64,000 bases of DNA. It comes from Homarus americanus. Lineage: Eukaryota; Arthropoda; Malacostraca; Decapoda; Nephropidae. The stretch lies in NCBI RefSeq assembly GCF_018991925.1, contig NW_024737042.1, positions 19,716,795-19,780,794 of the forward strand, in the 5' to 3' direction. This document shows, one piece after another, positions 26,642-38,109 of the stretch; position 1 is the first letter of the stretch; each line of letters begins with the position of its first letter. The translations under genes were made by a program, and so were the position numbers. Under the pieces are notes generated by a model that was not told the origin of the DNA, ran no database searches, and saw only the letters and a list, made by a program, of their open reading frames with translations.

Positions 26642-28073
26642 TAATAATAATTATAAAATAATTAACGGTTTATTGAAAGTTCTGCAGCCCGAAGGCTGAA
26701 AATATACATTGGGCATAAAATGACTTATTACATACATTGGTGGTTTAACAAAAGCCTTCATTAGAGAAAGGTGAAGGAACATACAGTGAACATACAGATT
26801 ATTGTAGGTGTTGAACAGCAAACACGTAGTGTAGTAATCCCTCCCAGATGGTGTTAGGAGGGACCTCACGTGGTGTAGTAGTTCCCTCACAGATGGTGTT
26901 ATGAGGGGCCTCACGTGGTCTAGTAATTCCCTCACAGATGGTGTAATGCGGGCCTCACGTGGTGTAGTAATTCCTCACAGATGGTGTTATGAGGGGCCTC
27001 ACTGGTGTAGTAATTCCTCACAGATGGTGTTATGAGGGGCTCTACGTGGTGTAGTAATTCTCTCACAGATGGTGTTATGCGGGGCCTCACGTGGTGTAGT
27101 ATTTCCTCACAGATGGTGTTATGAGGACCTGACGTGGTGGTAATTCTCTCACAGATGGTGTTATGAGGGGCCTCACGTGGTGTAGTAATTCCCTCACAGA
27201 TGGTGTTATGAGGGGCTCACGGTGTAGTAATTCCTCACAGATGGTGTTATGGGCCTCACGGTGTAGTAACTCTTCACATATGGTGTTATGAGGGGCCTCA
27301 CGTGGTGTAGTAGTTCCCCACAGATGGTGTTATGAGGGGCCTCACGTGGTGTAGTAATTCTCTCACAGATGGTGTTATGCGGGGCCTCACGTGGTGTAGT
27401 ATTTCCCTCACAGATGGTGTTATGAGGGACCTGACGTGGTGTAGTAATTCCTCACAGATGGTGTTATGAGGGCCTCACGTGGTGTAGTAATTTCACAGAT
27501 GGTGTTATGAGGGGCCTCACGTGGTGTAGTAATTCCTCACAGATGGTGTTATCGGGGCCTCACGTGGTGTAGTAACTCCTTCACATATGGTGTTATGAGG
27601 GGCCTCACGTGGTGTAGTAGTTCCCACAGATGGTGTTATGAGGCCTCACGTGGTGTAGTAATCTCATAGATGGTGTTATGCGGGGCCTCACGTGGTGTAG
27701 TAATTCCCTACAGACGGTGTTATATGAGTGAGGTGTGGTCCCAGGCCTCTGTCGTAGACTGATTAATAACGCTGGTTGTTGGGTCTCACGGCCGTTATCA
27801 CTGGCACCTGGGACCTCACTGTGTGAAGGTTAACTTTGGTGCGACTGTTACTCTTGAGTTGTTCACTGATTCTGCACTGTTCACCACTGTTCACCTCTGT
27901 TTAACACTGGTTCCATTCTTTCCTAAATGAAATAGTAACTTCTGGCGAGAACTTGTTGATATTCCGGTGAGGAGGGTTCAGAATAGAGGGAGTTGGTATG
28001 GGCCAACTTAACAGTTGACCTGGCTGTCTGCAGAGAGCGCCAGGTACGTCTTGACCTTCGGTGGTCAAGGATG

Positions 28074-28111
<38 letters not shown>
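26642..28111 (-). mobile_element. Element with 45-bp internal repeats (copy iii)
   Basis: On the minus strand the element begins near 28085 with a leader that can form hairpins (the ACCTGGC/GCCAGGT and CTTGACC/GGTCAAG arms at 28018-28070). It runs through about 20 degenerate copies of a 45-bp unit (26830-27730; unit contains CACAGATGGTGTTATGAGGG and CCTCACGTGGTGTAGTAATT). It ends with TATATTTTCAGCC-TTCG-GGCTG, AATAAACCGTTAATT and an ATT-rich tail. A (GT)n lies at 28075-28111. Most 45-bp units carry small indels, so there is no long frame here. A shorter copy lies at 34412-35303. No reverse transcriptase is encoded, so it is likely non-autonomous. Confidence 0.75.
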
Positions 28112-28113
<2 letters not shown>

Positions 28114-28204
28114 AATATGGGCGTATTTCCGTAGGATATGAGGACGAGTGGAGTTGGCGTGTGATATTGCGCATAAGAGTGAATGAATGAGGAAGAGGAG
28201 CTAG

Positions 28205-29726
28205 GAGTAATGAAGATTGTGAGGTGTTGATTTGAGCACTTTTCTTCAGGCTTGTCTTAAGATTGTAGAGTAGCTACTTTGGCAATCTACTGTCGTCCAT
28301 GCGGGTAACATGGCCAGTCCAACGTGGTTGTTCATCGATAATGGTAGTCTCGATGCTCATACAGTTGGTTTCAGCAAGAATACTGGGGGATGGAACATAG
28401 ACTACGCCGGTAAAAGTTTTCAGGCGTCTGAGGTGCCTCCCGTATGTCACTCATTTCTTGCTGCCACATAGCAGGGTGGGGAGGACCACAGTTCGATATA
28501 CGCGCAACTTTGAGATAATTTCAGCTCCCTAGAGCTGGAGGACACGGGTACAGAGTCTACCAAAGGCTTGAGCTGCACATCTGTTCCGATGTTTAATCTC
28601 TTCATCGATGTCTGCGGTGGAGCAGGAGGAGTCGAGATACCGAAAGTGGGTAACATTAGTGAAGGCAGGGCCGTTAACCTGAAGGATGGTGGAGGCGTAG
28701 TTAAAACAGGGCAGGCTGAAAGTGAATCTGAGCCTAAGTGCATTCACCTCAAGGTCTAAGTGTGCATACGACTTGTATAGGTGTTCAGGATCTGTAGGTC
28801 GCGTTCAGTGTGAGGACAAGGTGAGGTCGTCTGCACACTGAGGCTCAGTAATGGAAGCTGCCGACACCTTTGTTCCTGCCTGTCGTCTTATGTTAAAAGA
28901 CCCTAAATCCAGTACTCGATGTCCACCCTCCGCCAATTTGGCACTAGCACGAGTAAGAAAGCAGCCAAGAAAATGGAAAAGAGAGTTGGTGCCAGTACAC
29001 ATCCTTGTTTACCCCCGTTTGGATGAAGAACTCAGACTGGTGTTATTGTACAGGACACTGCCGTTCATGCTACCGTGGAGTTGCTTTATAGTGGCGTGAA
29101 TTTTGGGGCAACCACAACGGCTAACAGTCCGCCAGAGGGGGTTCCCTGTTGACCGAATCGAAGGCCTTGGTTAAGTCGATGTAGGCTATGTTCATGTCGC
29201 GGTGCTGTTCTCTGCAGTTTTCCTGTATCTGGCGGGTAGCAAACCTGTAGTGCCACATGATGGTTTAAAGCCACTTTGAGATTCTGGGAGGAAGTCTTCC
29301 ACCAGAAAGTCTATTTTGGAGGACTCGGGTGATAATCTTGCAAGCTACGGACAGCAGGATTCCGCGGTAGTTGCCAGAGTCTGACTGGTTGGTCTCCTCG
29401 TTCTTATAGAATATGACGATGGAGGCACAAGAGCTTGGGGATTCCTTCCCATATATATTCTCCAGGAGGGAGGAGACGGCTGGTATGCAGAGGTCCTCCT
29501 GCTTTATACACCCTGGTGGATTCCATCAGGCCCTGAGGCTTTGTTATTTCTTATCTTCTTGATGGCAGTAGCTACCTCATCGAGGCCATCCCAGTCAAAA
29601 TAGGCCGATCGACATCACTGGCCCTGGCACCTGTACCAGCCATCCGCCAAGCCTCACTTCGCTTGGTGATCGCTGGTGAACACGGAATATTTGCGATTAA
29701 TGCCATAAGGGATGAGAAGAACCTTC
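28205..29726 (-). pseudogene. RTE-like LINE ORF2, reverse-transcriptase region
   Basis: Minus-strand fragments in changing frames give the order expected of an RTE-like LINE. They include a stretch with IRNNKASGPDG sense near 29540, YRGILL..VACKI near 29350, FRP/FIDLTKAFD sense near 29160-29200 and the VNGPAFTNVTHFRYLDSS..DIDEEIKHR segment (28580-28690; usual form FTYLGS). The thumb region follows to about 28205 with HVTRMD sense. Frameshifts and stops are frequent and the copy is dead. It continues across the assembly gap to the endonuclease part at 30600-31010. Confidence 0.8.
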
Positions 29727-29826
29727 NNNNNNNNNNNNNNNNNNNNNNNNNNNNNNNNNNNNNNNNNNNNNNNNNNNNNNNNNNNNNNNNNNNNNNNNNN
29801 NNNNNNNNNNNNNNNNNNNNNNNNNN
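29727..29826. other. Assembly gap (100 N)
   Basis: Exactly 100 N, the conventional placeholder for a gap of unknown length. Distances across it are unreliable. Confidence 0.99.
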
Positions 29827-30599
29827 TTATTATCAAATAAAGTAGGAACACTGCAATAATTGATTCAGCTTAATAACTGCACTTAAACCAAATACTGCAA
29901 TTTGAAATAAGTAAAGACGAAGACAAAGCAAGTGAGTCAAATAAAAGGAAGATAAATTGAATAATTCAATTTATGTTCCAAAGGAAAATGACTAGAAAAT
30001 ATATCCTATGAAGAAAAGATTGTATATTAAAAAAAGTAAAAATACCGTTAAGGAGTTAAGAATCAGTATCACATCATAACCATATCAGATATTGAAGGGC
30101 TAATAAATGATGAGAGAAGAATCCCCACAAAATAGTTGGAGGCTTCCACCAAACAGAGATTCTTTAACACCACCAGGATCCCTTCCTAGCCCAAGTGACT
30201 GTGTGTGTAATCCACACCAGATGCACACACTAGGCACAGAAGGATTGAGCACCAGACAAGGGTCAAGGCTAGAGAAAGAATGTACACGCCTACCCTATGC
30301 CACGTTTTTCTCTACTGGGAAGAGGGGGTGGAGGAGCGCGCTCATATCAACACACAGATCCATGTCGATAGATAGTTTATGATATTTAATTAATACTACC
30401 TTTAGATTTGGACTTAACAGAGAGGGGATCAATAAATGATGCATACAACAAATACATATAAATATACAATTAACCCAAGCAACTAAGAACAACAATAATA
30501 TAATAAGTACAATTAACAAGTTATTAATAGCTTGTCCCAGCGCTAAAGGCACGTGACAACAGTGACGAGAATACCCCATTCGGCACTGGGATTTGGGTT
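29827..30599. other. Unassigned sequence between the two LINE parts
   Basis: By position this should hold the linker between the endonuclease and RT domains of the minus-strand LINE, but I could not read LINE motifs in it. It may be another insertion or a misjoined contig end next to the gap. Confidence 0.35.
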
Positions 30600-31010
30600 G
30601 TTTATTGACGGGTTCTTTATCAGCCTATGTTCGAGCTGCTCTCTGAAAGAATGTGCACCCGCCGGATCCTCCTGACGGCCTTCGCCGTTTTGGGGGCAAC
30701 GTGAAGTGAGAGCTTGGCTCTGACGAGCCGATAATCAGTGTTGCAGTGGTCTGAGCCACGCATGGTTCGGGTGATGAGGACATCTCAGCGATCTCTTTCT
30801 CTGACAATGATCTAGTCAATGAGATGACAGTGTTTAGATCGTGGGTGTTGCCACGAACCCTTGAACTTGTCGGCCTGCCTAAACAAGGTATTTGTTAAAG
30901 TGAGGTAGTGTGCAGCCATTGGGATTACACTTGCCTAGTCTATTTCTCCGTATGATTCCCTTCCAAATGTCAGCATCTGCCAACTCTGGCATTGAAGTCG
31001 CCTAGGAGCA
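30600..31010 (-). pseudogene. RTE-like LINE ORF2, endonuclease region
   Basis: The minus strand reads LLGDFNARVGRC at 31005-30970 (the GDFN motif of APE-type endonucleases). It goes on through a stretch with the sense of WQHPRSKHCHLID and TDYRLVRAKLSL (about 30850-30700), which corresponds to the domain end with its SDH/TDH position. Stops and frameshifts are present. The upstream N-terminus is lost in the ACC-repeat array at 31011. Confidence 0.8.
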
Positions 31011-31335
31011 CAACCATTAACACCACTACCAATACCACCACCACTAACAGCATCAATGCTACCACCACCACCACTAACACCACCACTATCACTAGCAACA
31101 TCATCACCAAGACTAACACCATTACTATCACCACGAACACCACTACTTTCACCATCACTACCACCACCATTATCACCACCAGTACCAACATCACTATCAC
31201 CACCAAGATCACGACCACGACCACCACCACCACCACTAACACTAGCACTATCACCACCACGAACACAACCACGAACACCACCATGACCACCACCAACAAC
31301 ACTAACACCAGTTGTTGTCGTTGTGACCCAACCAA
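31011..31335. repeat. Compound (ACC/ACT/ATC)n trinucleotide array
   Basis: About 320 bp of ACC, ACT, ATC and AAC triplets. Both strands are open in several phases (poly-T/N, poly-V/G) as an artefact. It truncates the LINE endonuclease domain. Confidence 0.95.
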
Positions 31336-31379
31336 ATGAAACAGGAGATAGAATGAACAACTAGGCATCCACTTTGCAA

Positions 31380-32160
31380 TTAGTTGCCATACTCACAGCT
31401 ATTAAATTTACTGAAACCACTGTCACTGACAGTCTCATCATTACTGATTCTCTATCCTCACTTCTTACGCTTGATACCTTCAACTAAGTTATCACGTTTT
31501 TGTCTCGCACACCAGACACAAATATGAGTACCTTGTTGATGGGGATTTCAAGATCAAACTACTGTGGATCCCCTCTCACATAGGCCTCAAAGAACATAAC
31601 AGTTGATGCCCTTGGAAAACTTGTGTCTAGCAAAGACACCGTTGAATGCAATTTGGGTCTGTCAAAAAGAACCCTTGAAACTGTAATCATGAAATATCAT
31701 ATGGATGTATTTGACTTAAGCAGACAAGTGCAAACATGAAATAATCAATCCATTGTTTCCTATAATGAGATGTATCAAGTAAAACTTGTATATGGAGCAA
31801 GTAACAAGATCTCAAGATGTTGTAACCGCTAGACAAAGATTAGAATATACATTAAGTACCTCTGGCAGTATATCCCTCAAGCAGTTGTGAACAAAACTAT
31901 GTGTGAAGTGTGTGGTCAAACACATGGCCACACACTCGAACACTACGTCCTTGATTGGATGAAGATGGAACCTCGTAAGGACAGATCCACCAAGCACACT
32001 ATCTGCGAAATGGCACAAAACTTTATCTCAAATGGCAATATAGCTGATATATTAAGATTGTATCCACTTTATTAGGCTCATTAGCTATATCATTTTATAT
32101 GTATAGATCCAATCACACAATGGGCTTCAACACCTCTATCGCAAATGTGAATAAAAAATG
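31380..32160 (+). pseudogene. RNase H-bearing LINE, C-terminal fragment
   Basis: Frame fragments give an RNase H domain: AILTAIKFTE, ITDSLSSL with a catalytic-type Asp near 31440, then LLWIPSHIGL..VDALGKL at 31556-31625. A C-terminal zinc knuckle follows at 31898-31960 (CEVCGQTHGHTLEHYVLDW), then IADILRLYPLY and a stop at 32073. Presence of RNase H after RT and a C-terminal CxxC..H..C knuckle is typical of I-type LINEs. The RT itself is absent and the frame is broken. An A-rich end at 32147 (AATAAAAAATG) may be the 3' terminus. Confidence 0.72.
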
Positions 32161-32164
32161 TGTC

Positions 32165-34410
32165 AGAGCAGACGCAAGGAAAATTCCACTTAAGTCCCAG
32201 ATTTCAGAAGGGCAAACATTGATAGTTTGAAGAGGCAGCTGAGAGAAAGGGTATCACGCTTGGGGGTGAATTATATGACCTCACATGAGGTCACCTCACA
32301 CAATGTACCCACAGAAGGCGTCCTTGCCCTACCTGGAGACCTGACTGTTGAGGATGACCTGATAACGAGATCTGAGGTTGACGAGTTCCACAATAACTTA
32401 AATAAATAATGAGTTACTTAATGCAAAAAGGCAGAACATACCATACAGAAAACTCAAATCAAACAACAATGACCTTAAAACGATAAATAATTATTTAAAG
32501 AATATTATTGAACAAAGGAAGGTTATAGGTAGGAGAATAAATCGTGGTGATGTTTACCTCCGAGAATATTATAAGGTATTGGTATTGGCCGGTAGGGTTA
32601 AGACCGATATACGAAAAGCAAAGAGGAATAATGAACTGAAGGTAGCAAAAGAGGCGAAGTCAAACCCCAAGGGATTCTATCAAATGTATCAGACTAAAAC
32701 ACGAGAAAAGATTGGACCAATACAGTCAGATACCAGCGAGCTAACTGATATCGACAGAGAAATGAGCAATAATCTGAATAAATATTTTTCAATAGTTTTC
32801 ATGACCAAAAATAAAACATGATACCCGAGGCACCGACTCTATACAGAAATAATGAAGAATAAATTAAGCGAGATAGTAGTGACTAGTAACGATGTTAGTA
32901 AGCAAATAGACAAACTAAAGCCTAATAAGTCACCAGGTCCCGATGAGATATTTGCCAGAGTATTAAAGGAATGTTGTTTAACATGTCCTTAAAAACGGGT
33001 GTAGTACCAGAATCCTGGAGGATGGCGAATGTAATACCAATTTTCAAGAAGGGAGATAGATCACTATCCTCTAACTACCGTCCAATCAGTCTAAAATCAA
33101 TTGTAGGCAAATTACTGGAAGCAATCATTTCAAAATCTATTCGAAATCACCTGGAGAAGCATAAGTTGATCAATGATTCCCAACATGACTTCACATGCGG
33201 GCGTTCATGTCTAACTAATCTATTAACATTCTTTTCATCAGTTTTCGAATCAGTGGACGAGGGGCACAATTATGATGTGATATATCTCGACTTTAGCAAA
33301 GCCTTCGACAGAGTCCCCCACGAAAGTCTAATAAGAAAAGTGGAGGCTCATGGCATTAAAGGAGATATTCTGAAATGGATTTGGGCGTGGTTACAGGACA
33401 GGAAACAGCGAGTGAGCATTAGCGGTACCAAATCCGATTGGAGCAACGTCACTAGTGGAGTTCCCCAAGGCTCAGTACTTGAACCATTATTTTTTATTAT
33501 ATACATAAACGACATATATATTGGCATAGACAGCAACATAAGTAAATTTGCTGATGACACTAAAATAGGGCGTGTAATTAAATGTGACGAGGACTAAGAA
33601 AAACTACAGGAAGATCTAAAAAACAAATTCGAATGGTCTGAAAAATGGCAGATGAAATTCAATGTGGACAAATGTAAAATAGTCAGTATGGGAGATGTAA
33701 ACAGGGAAACCAGATACCAGATGAACAATGATGTTATTGAGAAATCCGACTGCGAGAAAGATTTAGGAGTAATGATTAGTAGGAATCTTAAGCCAAGTAA
33801 ACAATGTGTTTTTGCTCGAAACAAGGCTAATACAGTACTTTGGATCATACAAAGGAATGTTAGTTAAAAGACTAGCGGAGTCCTCCAAAAACTATATCTT
33901 GCGTTTGTGAGACCTCACTTGGATTACGCAGTTCAATTCTGGTCACCGTATTGCAAAATGGATATAGAATCCTTGGAAAGAATTCAGAGGAGAATGACAA
34001 GGCTAATCCCGGGCATTAGCAACCTTGAGTACAGACACAGGTTAAAGCATCTTAATTTGCAGTCCCTCGAGAGACGTAGAATGAGGGGCGATATGATAGA
34101 GGTGTATAAATGGAAGTCAGGGCTGAACAAAGGGGACATTACAAAGATACTCAACCAGGAGCGAACTCATAACAATGGTTTTAAATTAGACAAATTTAGA
34201 TTTAGGAGCGAAATCGGTAAACACTGGTTTGGAAATAGAGTAGTGGACGAGTGGAACAAGTTATCAAATATCATCATTAAGTAGAATACACTGGATAGCT
34301 TCAAACATAGGTTGGATGGATGTATGAGCAATAGGGGTTGGGTGTAAATGGGACTGCCCAGTATGGGCCAATAGGCCCGCTGCAGTTTTCTACATTCTTA
34401 TGTTCTTATA
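32165..34410 (+). mobile_element. CR1 family A LINE, 5'-truncated ORF2 and 3' UTR
   Basis: The copy begins after the endonuclease domain. Its first bases match 63876-64000 of the other family A copy. The RT contains NYRPISLKSIVGKLLEAII (33079), DFSKAFDRVPHES (33291), GVPQGSVL (33460) and FADDTKIG (33547). From 32971 the frame is maintained to 34284 with only two internal nonsense codons (TAA at 33595 and 33863), and the TAG at 34282 looks premature compared with related copies. A frameshift lies between 32821 and 32971. The 3' UTR ends with the GGGCCAATAGGCCCGCTGCAG word and TTCTTATG octamers (34395-34408). The copy is inactive but fairly young. Confidence 0.92.
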
Positions 34411-34411
34411 A

Positions 34412-35303
34412 TAATAATAATAATAATTAACGGTTTCTTGAAAAAATTCTGCAGTCCGAAGGCTGAAAATATACATTGGACATGAATGACTTATTGCATA
34501 CATTGGTGGTTTAACAAAAGCCTTCATTAGAGAAAGGTAAAGGAACATACAGTGAACATACAGATTAATGTAGGTGTTGAACAGCAAACTCGTAGTGTAG
34601 TAACTCCCTCCCAGATGGTGTTAGGAGGAACTCACGTGGTGTAGTAGTTCCCTCAGATGTTGTTATGAGGGACCTGGCGTGGTGTAGTAATTCCCTCGCA
34701 GATGGTGTTATGAGGGGCCTCACGTGGTGTAGTAATTTCCTCACAGATGGTGTTATGAGGGACCTCACGTGGTGTAGTAATTACCTCACAGATGGTGTTA
34801 TGAGGGACCTCATGTGGTGTAATAATTACCTCACAGATGGTGTTATGAGGGGCTTCACGTGGTGTAGTAACTCCCTCACATCTGGTGTTATGAGGGACAT
34901 GTGGTGTAGTAATTCCCTCACAGATGGTGTTATATGAGTGAGGTTTGGTCCCAGGCCTTCCTATCGTAGACGGATTAACACATCGGTGGTTGTTGTTGGG
35001 TCTCGCGGGGGCCGTTATCACTGGGTACCTAGGACCTCACTGTGTGAAGGTTAACTTGGGTACGACTGTTACTGTTGAGTTGTTCTCACTGACTTATGCA
35101 CTGTTCACCACTGTTCACCTCTGTTTAACACTAGTTCCGTTCCTTTCCTAAATGAAATTGTAACTTCTGGCGAGAACTTGTTGATGTTCCGGTGGGGAGG
35201 AGGGTTCAGGGGAGGGGGTTGGTATGGGCCAACTTAACAGTTGACCTGGCTGCTCCGAGAGGAGCGCCAGGTACGTCTTGACCCTTCGGTGGTCAAGGAT
35301 GTA
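34412..35303 (-). mobile_element. Element with 45-bp internal repeats (copy iv)
   Basis: A shorter relative of the element at 26642-28111, with about eight 45-bp units (34600-34930). It has the same leader and the same 3' stem-loop, AAACCGTTAATT and ATT tail, lying directly against the CR1 octamer tail at 34410. Here the repeats are in phase: a 122-codon minus frame (35021-34653) repeats PHNTICEGITTPREA, fifteen residues per unit. Whether this is translated is unknown, since any 45-bp repeat without stops would stay open. At 35244-35303 the leader can form two neighbouring hairpins: ACCTGGC..GCTCC-GAGA-GGAGC-GCCAGGT, then CTTGACC-loop-GGTCAAG. Confidence 0.75.
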
Positions 35304-35536
35304 GTACTGTACTCATGCAGTTGCCAATAAGTCACCCTCTATGTACAGAACTAAGCAATGAATTTATTTGAAATACTCTGTAATATCCAATGCCATAATG
35401 TCCTGACCACTGGGAACTGTTATACACTTACTCGGTAATTCTTTTGCGCTACCGCTCACAGGTTAAGTATTGGGTGCACAATAAACTAGGTGCTGCAAGT
35501 AGCAAAATTTAAAATTAAATAATACAAATTTATTTT
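35304..35536. other. Anonymous sequence
   Basis: Nothing recognisable between the 45-bp-repeat element and the trinucleotide array. Confidence 0.4.
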
Positions 35537-35935
35537 CACCACCACCAGCACCACTAACACCAACACCACTACCATCACTACCAGCACTATTCTCACCACC
35601 ACTACCGGCTACCAAAACCACTACCACCACCACTATCACTACCATTACCATCATCACCCCCACCACAACCACTACCACAACCAACACCACCACTACCACC
35701 ACCACCAACACCAACTACCAACAACTACCACTAACATCACCACTACCACCACCAAGACCGCTACCACCACTAACACCGCCACTACCAACACCACCACCAG
35801 CACTAATATCACCACTACCAACACTACCACTAACACTACCACCACGACTAACACCACCACTACCAACACCACCACCAGCACTAATATCACCACTACCAAC
35901 ACCACCACTAACACCACCACCACCATTACCAAGAG
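35537..35935. repeat. Compound (ACC/ACT)n trinucleotide array
   Basis: About 400 bp of ACC/ACT/ATC/AAC triplets, similar in kind to 31011-31335. It contains a longer internal repeat around the word AACACCACCACCAGCACTAA (35788 and 35869). Confidence 0.95.
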
Positions 35936-37340
<1,405 letters not shown>

Positions 37341-38109
37341 AACAAAAGAAATCCTAGCCAAAACCCTGAAAACTAATTTACTTTGTCAAGCGTAATACCG
37401 TGAGCCTCTTTACCCCCTCTTACTACCGTTCAACAAAAGCCTATATGGCGCTGCACAAATACGCGTCACGGAGCCAGGTTACGAAAAATAACCCTGTTGT
37501 TCACCAGGAAGAGATGAAAATAGCCTCAAGTCCCTTAATGACGGAATTAATCAACTTGATATCGTCTTCCCCCTTGTGTAAACAGTCGTCCTAATGAAAG
37601 GATCCGCCACTCCCTAACGCCAACAGAGAAAGAGGAGCTCCTGGAGCGAGGGATGAAGACCAATTAAGCCCCTGTCTCAAAAATAAAAAAAAATGAATAA
37701 AAGCCGGTTTAAATTGCGAGGACTGATACCATTCCTCAACGTTTGGTCAGGAGGGTTAGGTTAGGTTTAGGACAAGCCAGAGTTTCGTGACAAATGGTCA
37801 GGTCAAACAAAACACATACCCGTGGTATGTGGTCAGAGCTAAATAGAAGATCGCTGACGAGTAGTGAGGATCAATGAAAGATCCCTGGTGAGTGACCATG
37901 GCCGAGAGAGACCATTTTTTCCAACCTTGAGCCCCAAGTTACTCCTTGGCCACCTGATGACCACTAGTCACTCCTCCCCGTACCGTACGTTTAAGCAGCA
38001 GTGTACTCTCGTGTCATACCTGGTAGTTGAAGATCACAGTTTATTCATTTATTAACCATTTGTCTTTGACTTGGAATCCACAGTTTTTCTATTATCATAA
38101 TACTAGCTG
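37341..38109. other. Anonymous sequence, no gene recognised
   Basis: No motif recognised. A short GGTTAGGTTAGG run occurs near 37755 and is too short to call telomeric. Confidence 0.45.

Noticed and set aside
26830..27730. CRISPR array (regular 45-bp periodicity)
   Set aside because: The whole 45-bp unit repeats without unique spacers, and the context is an animal retroelement.
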